Assembly: GCA_025924775.1 (NCBI GenBank)
Contig: JAICHS010000099.1
Location: 1 to 7,899 of the forward strand
Source: Rhodanobacteraceae bacterium
GTDB taxonomy: Bacteria; Pseudomonadota; Gammaproteobacteria; Xanthomonadales; Rhodanobacteraceae
Length of the DNA stretch: 7,899 bases
Direction: 5' to 3'
Below, one piece after another: positions 1 through 6,216 of the stretch (its first letter is position 1; each line of letters starts with the position of its first letter). A program made the position numbers and the translations under genes. A model generated the notes under the pieces. That model saw only the letters and a program-made list of their open reading frames with translations, was not told where the DNA came from and did no database searches.

Positions 1-1
1 C

Positions 2-520
2 ATGAAGGACGTGCTGCGCGCGCTGGCCGAGGGCAAGGACGCATCCGACCCATCGCAGCTGCTGCGCGCGCCCATCCTGCTGCCGCTGAACACCCCGGTA
101 CTGGACGTGCTGAAGCGCTTTCGTGCCGGCGGTACGCACCTCGCGCTGGGGGTGGAGGATTCGGGCCGCATCGCGGGTTTCTTCACGCTGGAAGACGTGC
201 TGGAGGTCGTGGTCGGCGACATCGAGGACGAACCCACGCGCGGCGGTGGCGCCCGGCGGGTCGCGGCCGACGGCAGCTTCAGCGTCGCGGGGGGCACGCC
301 GATCTACCGCATCGAACGCGCGCTGGATCGCGTCATCGAAGCGCCGGACGACGTGAACTCCATCGGCGGTCTTATCATCCACAGGCTGGAACGCCTGCCG
401 ACCGAAGGTGAAATCCTGGCGTTCGACGGCTTCGACCTCGTGGTGCGCGCGATGCAAGGTCCGCGCATCGTGAGCGTCCTGGTCCGACCCCATCCCGCAG
501 CATCCAAGGAACCATCATGA
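2..520 (+). CDS. CNNM/CorC-HlyC family protein, C-terminal part (5' truncated)
   Basis: This is the C-terminal 172 residues of a protein whose start lies left of the window. Residues about 20-80 look like the second CBS motif of a CBS pair, ending in the family-typical stretch FTLEDVLEVVVGDIEDE. Residues about 84-163 fit the CorC_HlyC (transporter-associated) domain, with the usual G-T-P-I-Y-R-I and G-G-L-I-I-x-R-L-x-R-L-P-x-E-G-E pattern. Members either have an N-terminal DUF21/CNNM membrane domain and act in Mg2+/Co2+ or other ion efflux, or are soluble CorC-like accessory proteins; which type this is cannot be seen here. The ATG at base 2 is probably internal, because homologues have the first CBS motif before this point. 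The stop overlaps the purB start (ATGA), suggesting translational coupling. The domain call is secure; the transport role is inferred from the family. Confidence 0.85.
   Translation: MKDVLRALAEGKDASDPSQLLRAPILLPLNTPVLDVLKRFRAGGTHLALGVEDSGRIAGFFTLEDVLEVVVGDIEDEPTRGGGARRVAADGSFSVAGGTPIYRIERALDRVIEAPDDVNSIGGLIIHRLERLPTEGEILAFDGFDLVVRAMQGPRIVSVLVRPHPAASKEPS
506..510 (+). promoter_or_regulatory. Ribosome binding site of purB
   Basis: AAGGA lies 6 bases before the purB ATG and inside the end of the upstream CorC-like gene. It supports the ATG at 517 as the purB start and fits coupled translation across the ATGA overlap. Confidence 0.6.
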
Positions 521-1881
521 GCCTCCCCCTCACTGCCCTGTCGCCACTGGACGGCCGCTACGCCTCCAAGGTGGACGCGCTGCGGCCGATCTTCAGTGAA
601 TACGGGTTGATGCACCGGCGCGTCCAGGTCGAGGTCGCCTGGCTGATCGCGTTGTCCGACGCCACCGGCATCACCGAGTTGCCGCCCTTCCCCACTGCCG
701 CCCGCGCGACGCTGCGGAAGATCGCCGACGATTTCTCCGTGGACGACGCCCAGCGCATCAAGGACATCGAGGCCACCACCAACCACGACGTCAAGGCGGT
801 CGAATACTTCATCAAGGAACGCATCGGCAACGACCCGGCCTTGAAACAGGCGCAGGAATTCGTGCACTTCGCCTGCACCAGCGAGGACATCAACAACCTG
901 GCGTACGCATTGATGCTACGCGACGCGCGCGCACACGTGCTGTTGGCCGAGCTGGACAAGGTGGCGGCGCGACTGCGGGAGCTTGCACACACTTATGCCG
1001 ACCTGCCGATGCTGGCGCGCACCCACGGCCAGACGGCCTCGCCCACCACGCTCGGCAAGGAAATGGCCAACGTGGTCGCGCGGCTTGAACGCCAGCGTGC
1101 GGGACTGGCTGCGATCAGCATTCCGGGCAAGCTCAACGGCGCGGTCGGCAACTTCAACGCCCACGCGATTGCCTATCCGGAAATCGACTGGCGCACGTTT
1201 TCGCGCCGCTTCGTCGAGTCGCTGGGGCTGGAATGGCAGCCCTACACCACCCAGATCGAGCCGCACGACGGCATCGCGGAGCTGTGCGACGCGCAGCGCC
1301 GCATCGATACCATCCTGATCGACCTCGCGCGTGACGTGTGGGCGTACATTTCGCTCGGCTATTTCAAGCAGAAGCTGAAAGCCGGCGAGGTCGGATCTTC
1401 CACCATGCCGCACAAGGTCAACCCGATCGACTTCGAAAACGCCGAGGGCAACTTCGGCGTCGCCAACGCATTGCTGGAACATTTCAGCCGCAAACTGCCG
1501 ATCAGCCGCTGGCAGCGCGACCTGACCGATTCCACCACGCTGCGCGCGCTGGGCGAAGCCTTCGGCCACGCGTTGATCGGCTTCGCGTCGCTGGAAAAGG
1601 GCTTGGGCAAACTGGAAATCAACGCCGACCGGATCGCGGCCGACCTCGACCACAGCTGGGAGGTGCTGGCCGAAGCCATCCAGACCGTAATGCGCCGCCA
1701 CGGCTTGCCCGAACCCTACGAACAACTGAAGGCGCTGACACGCGGCAAAGGCATCACGCACGAAACCCTGCAGCATTTCATCGGCACGCTCGACCTGCCG
1801 GACGCCGCCAGGCAACGCCTGCTGGCGCTGACGCCCGCCACTTACACCGGCCTGGCCGCCGAGCTTGCGCGGGACGTTTGA
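517..1881 (+). CDS. purB: Adenylosuccinate lyase
   Basis: PurB is the cytoplasmic lyase that removes fumarate from SAICAR and from adenylosuccinate, acting in both IMP synthesis and the IMP-to-AMP branch. The 454-residue product is close to the E. coli length (456). The fumarase/aspartase superfamily signature G-S-S-T-M-P-H-K-V-N is at residues 293-302 and carries the mobile-loop catalytic serine (S294 or S295). The T-H-G-Q motif at 169-172 holds the other catalytic residue, H170, matching H171 of E. coli. The N-terminal segment ALSPLDGRY is also typical of the PurB branch. The start is set by AAGGA six bases upstream and the ATGA overlap with the preceding gene. The LytTR gene follows 8 bases after the stop. 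All key residues are present and I see no sign of damage. Confidence 0.97.
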   Translation: MSLPLTALSPLDGRYASKVDALRPIFSEYGLMHRRVQVEVAWLIALSDATGITELPPFPTAARATLRKIADDFSVDDAQRIKDIEATTNHDVKAVEYFIKERIGNDPALKQAQEFVHFACTSEDINNLAYALMLRDARAHVLLAELDKVAARLRELAHTYADLPMLARTHGQTASPTTLGKEMANVVARLERQRAGLAAISIPGKLNGAVGNFNAHAIAYPEIDWRTFSRRFVESLGLEWQPYTTQIEPHDGIAELCDAQRRIDTILIDLARDVWAYISLGYFKQKLKAGEVGSSTMPHKVNPIDFENAEGNFGVANALLEHFSRKLPISRWQRDLTDSTTLRALGEAFGHALIGFASLEKGLGKLEINADRIAADLDHSWEVLAEAIQTVMRRHGLPEPYEQLKALTRGKGITHETLQHFIGTLDLPDAARQRLLALTPATYTGLAAELARDV

Positions 1882-1889
1882 CTTCATCG

Positions 1890-2786
1890 ATGGCAACGGT
1901 CGCAACCGCCTCGCGTCTCACCGAAGCCAACATCCATCGCCGGGTGCTGATCTGGCAGATCGTGGTTTTTGGCGGCGCCATCGCCGCGATCTGCACGATG
2001 AATGTATTCACTGCGCTGACCAACTTTGCACGCGATGGCGCGTCGCTGGCGTGGTGGAAGCCGACCCTGTGGGAATTCTCCAGCGCACTGCTGCTGTGGG
2101 CACTGATCCCGTTCCTCGCCCGGCTGTACCGGTTCGCGCCGATCACCGCGCGCACCTGGCGCTCGGCGTTGCCGCTGCACCTTGCGGTGACGCCGGTGTT
2201 TTCGCTGATCCACGTCGGTGGCATGGTGCTGGTGCGCAAGCTCGGTTACGCGCTGATGCACCTGCATTACGACTTCGGTGCATGGTGGCCGGACTGGTTC
2301 TACGAATACCGCAAGGACCTGGTGGCCTACGTGCTGATCCTGGCCGGCCTGCAGGCATTCCGGATCTACCGGCTGTGGCTGGAGAGCCAGATCACGGCAA
2401 AGCCGGTACCCGCGGAAGCATCGCCGGAGGCGAGCGAACCGGCCGAGCCCGGGCCGGCGCCGCTGGTGCGCCTGGTGGTGAAGAAGCTCAACCGCGAGTT
2501 CATCCTCAACACCGCCGACATCGACCGCATCGACGCCGACGGCAACTACGTCGCGATCCACGCCCAGGGTCAGCTCTGGCCGCTGCGGGAATCGCTCAGC
2601 AGCCTGGAACGCAAACTCGACCCGAATCGTTTCGTGCGGGTCCATCGCCGTCATATCGTGAACCTGGATCGCGTCCGCGAAATCCAGCCCTGGGACAGCG
2701 GCGATTACCGCATCCTGTTGGCCGACGGCAGCTTCGTGAATTTCAGCCGTCGTTACCGCAGCCGATTGCCCCAACCGTTCAATTGA
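1890..2786 (+). CDS. Membrane-anchored LytTR DNA-binding regulator
   Basis: The 298-residue product has an N-terminal membrane part and a C-terminal LytTR domain. Hydrophobic segments lie at about residues 19-42, 60-78, 93-115 and 144-162, giving a likely four-helix bundle. A Pro/Ala/Glu-rich cytoplasmic linker (about 171-190) follows. The LytTR domain (about 192-292) shows the conserved DADGNYVAIH and FVRVHRRHIVNL segments. LytTR domains bind direct-repeat DNA sites as beta-rich folds; with no receiver domain or histidine kinase in the protein or beside it, this looks like a one-component membrane regulator. The ligand and targets are unknown. ATG 1890 is 8 bases after the purB stop with only a weak GGGA upstream, so translation may depend on coupling; an in-frame TTG at 1878 is a less likely start. 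The next gene, a quinoprotein dehydrogenase, is a candidate target by position only. Confidence 0.88.
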   Translation: MATVATASRLTEANIHRRVLIWQIVVFGGAIAAICTMNVFTALTNFARDGASLAWWKPTLWEFSSALLLWALIPFLARLYRFAPITARTWRSALPLHLAVTPVFSLIHVGGMVLVRKLGYALMHLHYDFGAWWPDWFYEYRKDLVAYVLILAGLQAFRIYRLWLESQITAKPVPAEASPEASEPAEPGPAPLVRLVVKKLNREFILNTADIDRIDADGNYVAIHAQGQLWPLRESLSSLERKLDPNRFVRVHRRHIVNLDRVREIQPWDSGDYRILLADGSFVNFSRRYRSRLPQPFN

Positions 2787-2790
2787 TTCA

Positions 2791-2827
2791 CGGCGCAGGT
2801 GGTGCCGCTCGTCACCGACCTGCGCCG
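2791..2827 (+). terminator. Hairpin after the LytTR gene, probable weak terminator
   Basis: Ten bases at 2791-2800 pair perfectly with 2818-2827 (CGGCGCAGGT with ACCTGCGCCG). Past one unpaired G at 2817, the stem continues with GGTG (2801-2804) pairing to CACC (2813-2816), leaving an 8-base loop. It begins four bases after the LytTR stop. A run of four T's comes only at 2836-2839, so as an intrinsic terminator it is imperfect; it may instead stabilise the mRNA end or cause partial readthrough into the dehydrogenase gene. Confidence 0.55.
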
Positions 2828-2843
2828 CTCGCCCCTTTTCACC

Positions 2844-2872
2844 TTGCGGGTGCATCGGGGGACGCCTAGTTT
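2844..2872 (+). promoter_or_regulatory. Weak candidate promoter for the PQQ dehydrogenase gene
   Basis: TTGCGG (2844-2849) and TAGTTT (2867-2872) are separated by exactly 17 bases and would start RNA near 2879, about 22 bases before the ATG. Each box matches the sigma-70 consensus at only three of six positions, so the support is spacing and location between a hairpin and a gene start. Confidence 0.25.
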
Positions 2873-2888
2873 TCGCGCATTCCTGCCC

Positions 2889-2893
2889 GGGAG
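2889..2893 (+). promoter_or_regulatory. Ribosome binding site of the PQQ dehydrogenase gene
   Basis: GGGAG lies 7 bases before ATG 2901. It favours this start over the in-frame GTG at 2799, which sits inside the upstream hairpin and would put some 34 residues in front of the lipoprotein signal. Confidence 0.55.
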
Positions 2894-2900
2894 CCACGCG

Positions 2901-4853
2901 ATGCGCCTGCCTGTCCGCTGCTGCATGATTTTCGGTTTCTCCGCGCTGCTGGCCAGTTGTGGCGGAGGTCATACCGCGCCACCACCGGCACCGGATGCCG
3001 GCTGGGCGCACTACGGCGGCGATGCGGGCGGCTCGCGCTACTCGACGGCCGCGCAAATCACGCCCGCAAACGTGAAGCACCTGAAAGTGGCATGGACGTT
3101 CCGCAGCGGCGAACACGGCGCGGGGTTCCCCGACGACGAGTGGACGAGCCACATGACGTGGGAAGCCACGCCGATCCTGTACGACGGCGCGCTGTATTTC
3201 ACCACCAGCGAAAGCAACGTCGTGGCCATCGACGCCACCACCGGCAAGCAGCGCTGGCGCCACGACCCGCACGTTCCGAAACTCTGGTACTCGGATGCAG
3301 CCTCGCGCGGCGTCACGTTGTGGGTCGACCCGCAATCCGCGCCGGACGCGCCCTGCCACGCGCGCATCTTCGCGCCCACGTTCGACAGCCGTTTGCTGGC
3401 GCTGGATACCAAGACCGGCCAACTGTGCCGGGACTTCGCCGATCACGGCGTACTGGATTTGCTGCCGGGCATCCGGTCGACCTACAAACCCGGCAGCCGC
3501 TATCGCAACTATCTGGTGACCTCGCCGCCCGTGATCCTCGATGGCAAGCTCATCCTTGGCTCGTCGATCGGCGACAACCGCAGCGTGGAACTGGAACACG
3601 GCACGGTGCGCGCCTACGACGCACGCACGGGCAAGTTCGTATGGGGCTGGGATCCGATTCCGCACGATCCATCTGACCCGGTGTACGCGCAGTGGAGTCC
3701 GCAGGGCGCAGCCATGACCGGCGCCGCCAATGCCTGGGCACCGTTGTCGGTGGACGCGCAGCGGCATCTGGTGTTCGTGCCGACCGGTTCGTCCAGCCCC
3801 GACTTCTTCGGCGGCCGGCGGCCCGGCGACGGCCGCTGGGCGAATTCGGTCGTCGCGCTGGACGGCGACACCGGCAGGCTGGTGTGGGGTTATCAAACGG
3901 TGCACCACGACCTGTGGGACTACGACATCGCCGCGCAACCTTCGCTCGTGACGCTGCAGCACGACGGCCGCACGATCCCGGCGGTGATCCAGCCGACCAA
4001 GACCGGGATGCTGTTCACCTTCGATCGCGAGAGCGGCAAGCCTGTGTTTCCGGTCGTCGAGAAGCCCGTGCCCCAGGGCGGCGTGCCGGGCGAAGTACTG
4101 TCGAAAACGCAACCGTTTCCCACCCTGCCCGAACCGCTCGTGCGCCAAGGCCCCGTGACGAAGCGCGATCTCGCACACATCTCGTTCGGTTGCCATCTGG
4201 AACGCTACCAGTCCGAAGGCATCTTCACGCCGCCCAGCGTGCAGGGCAGCATCGAGCAACCCGGCTACGCGGGCGGCGTCGAATGGGGTGGGCTGGCGTT
4301 CGACCCAGTTCACCAGATCGCAGTGGTGAATACCAATGACCTGCCGATGCTGGTGGCGTTGGTGCCCCGCGACCAGCTCACGGCGCAGGAAATGTCCAAG
4401 CGTTACAAGGACTGGGATTTCTCCCGAATGGCCGGGACGCCCTACGGAATGCGCCGCCGCGCCTGGTTGTCGTCGCTGGGTACGCCATGCACCAAGCCAC
4501 CGTGGGGCGAACTGTCCGCGATCGACATGCGCAATGGCGAGCGTCTGTGGCAAGTACCACTCGGCAACGCCATCAAGAACCACTGGAACCTCGGCGTGCC
4601 CAACATGGGCGGCCCGATCATCACCGCATCGGGATTGATCTTCGTCGCCGCGACGATCGACAACGACATTCGGGCGTTCGACCTCCGCGACGGCACGCTG
4701 CTTTGGCAGTATCAGCTGCCCGCGGGTGGCCAGGCGACGCCGATGACCTACGCGATCGGCGGCAGGCAATACCTCGTGGTCGTGGCGGGCGGACACGGCG
4801 GCCTGGGCACGACCCGCGGCGATTACGTCATCGCGTTCGCGTTGCCGAAGTAG
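2901..4853 (+). CDS. PQQ-dependent dehydrogenase lipoprotein, glucose dehydrogenase family
   Basis: The 650-residue product is a predicted periplasm-facing quinoprotein that would oxidise a sugar, polyol or cyclic alcohol using PQQ. Residues 1-20 form a lipoprotein signal with lipobox L-A-S-C and acylated C20; Gly at +2 fits outer-membrane sorting under enteric rules. The rest is a beta-propeller, with repeated docking motifs such as AIDATTGKQRW, AYDARTGKFVW, ALDGDTGRLVW, AIDMRNGERLW and AFDLRDGTLLW. It resembles the periplasmic domain of E. coli Gcd throughout: HHDLWDYD (335-342), PTKTG, EKPVPQGG, EGIFTPPS and PAGGQATPMTY. D340 and K367 have the same 27-residue spacing as Gcd catalytic D466 and K493. 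It lacks Gcd's N-terminal five-helix membrane domain, so the electron acceptor is unclear. The position of Gcd H262 appears to be D132, so the substrate may not be glucose. No PQQ synthesis genes are in view. Confidence 0.9.
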   Translation: MRLPVRCCMIFGFSALLASCGGGHTAPPPAPDAGWAHYGGDAGGSRYSTAAQITPANVKHLKVAWTFRSGEHGAGFPDDEWTSHMTWEATPILYDGALYFTTSESNVVAIDATTGKQRWRHDPHVPKLWYSDAASRGVTLWVDPQSAPDAPCHARIFAPTFDSRLLALDTKTGQLCRDFADHGVLDLLPGIRSTYKPGSRYRNYLVTSPPVILDGKLILGSSIGDNRSVELEHGTVRAYDARTGKFVWGWDPIPHDPSDPVYAQWSPQGAAMTGAANAWAPLSVDAQRHLVFVPTGSSSPDFFGGRRPGDGRWANSVVALDGDTGRLVWGYQTVHHDLWDYDIAAQPSLVTLQHDGRTIPAVIQPTKTGMLFTFDRESGKPVFPVVEKPVPQGGVPGEVLSKTQPFPTLPEPLVRQGPVTKRDLAHISFGCHLERYQSEGIFTPPSVQGSIEQPGYAGGVEWGGLAFDPVHQIAVVNTNDLPMLVALVPRDQLTAQEMSKRYKDWDFSRMAGTPYGMRRRAWLSSLGTPCTKPPWGELSAIDMRNGERLWQVPLGNAIKNHWNLGVPNMGGPIITASGLIFVAATIDNDIRAFDLRDGTLLWQYQLPAGGQATPMTYAIGGRQYLVVVAGGHGGLGTTRGDYVIAFALPK

Positions 4854-4886
4854 ACCGCCTGCCGGTGCGGGATACCCTGAGCCGGC

Positions 4887-4892
4887 TAAAAT
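4887..4892 (+). promoter_or_regulatory. Candidate -10 box of roxA (possible leaderless transcript)
   Basis: TAAAAT matches the sigma-70 -10 consensus at five of six positions. RNA would start around 4898-4899, on the roxA ATG itself, and no Shine-Dalgarno sequence is visible before that ATG. No good -35 box is seen at 16-18 bases upstream, so this is tentative. Confidence 0.35.
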
Positions 4893-4897
4893 GCGGC

Positions 4898-6133
4898 ATG
4901 CCTGCGACCCGACCAGCGTTTCCCATCGAAATCCGCGCAAGCGCGCGCCATCGGCTCGGCATGCCGCCTGCGCGGTTCCTGCGCGACTACTGGCAAAAGC
5001 GCCCGCTGCTGGTTCGCAACGCGTTTCCGGATTTCGCGCCACCGCTGTCACCCGACGACCTTGCCGGGCTGGCGTGCATGGAGGGCGCACTGGCGCGCAT
5101 CGTCATGCACGCACCACCCGCGCGCCGCGCCGCGCGCACGCCGCGCCACCACAACGATGGCAACTGGACGTTGCGCAGCGGCCCCTTCGATGACGCCACG
5201 TTCGCCAAACTGCCCGAGCGGGACTGGACGCTGCTGGTGCAGGACGTCGACAAGTGGGACACCGACACCGCGGGGCTGCTCGATCATTTCGATTTCATCC
5301 CGAGCTGGCGCATCGACGACGTGATGATCAGCTACGCGGCCGACCGCGGCGGTGTCGGCGCGCACGTGGACCAGTACGACGTGTTCCTGCTGCAGGGCCT
5401 CGGCCAACGGCGCTGGTCGATCGATGCGCGTCCCGACCCGCCGACCGCATTCCGCGACGACGTCGAGCTGAAATTACTGCGCGAGTTCCGCCCTTCGCAC
5501 ACCTGGCTGCTGGAACCCGGCGACATGCTGTACCTGCCACCGGGCGTGCCGCACGACGGCGTTGCGGACGGCGAGTGCACGACGTTTTCCATCGGCATGC
5601 GTGCACCGGCCGCGGGCGAGCTGCTGTTCGATTTCGCCGCGCACGTCGCCGAAACCCTGCCGGAATGCCGGCGCTTCGCGGACCCCGACCTGCGTCCGGC
5701 ACAAAACGCCGGCGAAATCGACGCCGACGCATTGCGCCGGGCGCGCCGCACGCTTGGTGCGGTCGCCGCGGTACTGGGCGACGACGCCTTCGCCGACTGG
5801 TTCGGCACTTTCATCACCCGCTATCGCGCCGCGCGGGTGGCAACGCCACGTACGCGCCCCATCGATCGCGCGCAACTGGCGACGCGCCTTGCACAGGCGC
5901 GCTTCCATCGCGACCCGTGGAGCCGCTTCGCCTGGCGCAAGCGCGGACGCGCCGCGCGTTTGTATGTCGCGGGCCAGGGCTTCGACGCGCCCATCGCGTG
6001 GGCGCGGGAACTGGCCTCGGGCGCACGCGAGTTCCCGGGCCAAAGTCTGGCGAAACTGCCGCAGGCGGCGGGCGGCATCGCCCTGCTCGCGTCGCTGATC
6101 GACGCCGGCCACCTGAACCTGAAGCGCAGATGA
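4898..6133 (+). CDS. roxA: Ribosomal protein L16 arginine 3-hydroxylase (RoxA/YcfD)
   Basis: This is a JmjC/cupin-fold Fe(II)- and 2-oxoglutarate-dependent oxygenase of the RoxA (YcfD) family, which hydroxylates an arginine of ribosomal protein L16 (R81 in E. coli). The 411-residue product matches E. coli YcfD along its length: YWQKRPLLVR, the W-R-I-D-D-x-M-I-S motif, GAHVDQYDVFLLQG, LEPGDMLYLPPGVPHDG, and a C-terminal winged-helix-like end. The iron ligands are H156, D158 and H219, with nearly the E. coli spacing (H125, D127, H187). R171 matches the 2-oxoglutarate-binding R140. It is longer than E. coli (373 residues), through about 15 extra N-terminal residues and an Arg/Ala/Pro-rich insertion at about 71-85. 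ATG 4898 is chosen because a -10-like TAAAAT lies just before it; an in-frame ATG at 4961 would match the E. coli N-terminus more closely and cannot be excluded. Confidence 0.93.
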   Translation: MPATRPAFPIEIRASARHRLGMPPARFLRDYWQKRPLLVRNAFPDFAPPLSPDDLAGLACMEGALARIVMHAPPARRAARTPRHHNDGNWTLRSGPFDDATFAKLPERDWTLLVQDVDKWDTDTAGLLDHFDFIPSWRIDDVMISYAADRGGVGAHVDQYDVFLLQGLGQRRWSIDARPDPPTAFRDDVELKLLREFRPSHTWLLEPGDMLYLPPGVPHDGVADGECTTFSIGMRAPAAGELLFDFAAHVAETLPECRRFADPDLRPAQNAGEIDADALRRARRTLGAVAAVLGDDAFADWFGTFITRYRAARVATPRTRPIDRAQLATRLAQARFHRDPWSRFAWRKRGRAARLYVAGQGFDAPIAWARELASGAREFPGQSLAKLPQAAGGIALLASLIDAGHLNLKRR

Positions 6134-6140
6134 CGCGCAC

Positions 6141-6165
6141 GCCAGAAGCCACCGGCTGATCTGGC
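6141..6165 (+). terminator. Hairpin after roxA, possible terminator
   Basis: GCCAGA (6141-6146) pairs with TCTGGC (6160-6165), and AGCC (6147-6150) pairs with GGCT (6154-6157) around a 3-base loop, leaving GA (6158-6159) bulged. It starts 8 bases after the roxA stop. The following bases are TTACAATC with no T run, so rho-independent termination would be weak at best. Confidence 0.35.
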
Positions 6166-6166
6166 T

Positions 6167-6172
6167 TACAAT
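6167..6172 (+). promoter_or_regulatory. Candidate -10 box of the GNAT fusion gene
   Basis: TACAAT matches the -10 consensus at five of six positions. It would start RNA near 6179, giving a leader of about 38 bases that contains the GGAGG site. I see no convincing -35 box. It lies directly after the roxA hairpin, as expected for a new transcription unit. Confidence 0.4.
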
Positions 6173-6199
6173 CGCGCAACACGCACTCGGCCACGGCCT

Positions 6200-6204
6200 G
6201 GAGG
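6200..6204 (+). promoter_or_regulatory. Ribosome binding site of the GNAT fusion gene
   Basis: GGAGG, running on into further G's to 6207, precedes ATG 6217 by 12 bases (9 from the last G). This is the strongest Shine-Dalgarno-like site in the window and supports this start. Confidence 0.6.
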
Positions 6205-6216
6205 GGGTTTGACCGC

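Noticed and set aside
1338..1889. An upstream extension of the LytTR reading frame into purB
   Set aside because: This segment is the out-of-frame reading of purB, Arg/His-rich and unlike any regulator; the membrane domain begins right after ATG 1890.
916..1905. A 329-codon frame on the - strand within purB
   Set aside because: It is the antisense shadow of a fully intact purB, with no recognisable protein features.
2799..2900. A GTG start at 2799 for the dehydrogenase
   Set aside because: It lies inside the hairpin and would bury the lipoprotein signal 34 residues from the N-terminus; ATG 2901 has a Shine-Dalgarno site and gives a clean signal peptide.
1884..5090. A very long open frame on the - strand (over 1000 codons) opposite the LytTR, dehydrogenase and roxA genes
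   Set aside because: Its product is a low-information string rich in Arg, Ala, Gly and His with no recognisable domain. It lies antisense to three well-supported genes and is explained by GC-rich third codon positions that leave few stops on the opposite strand.
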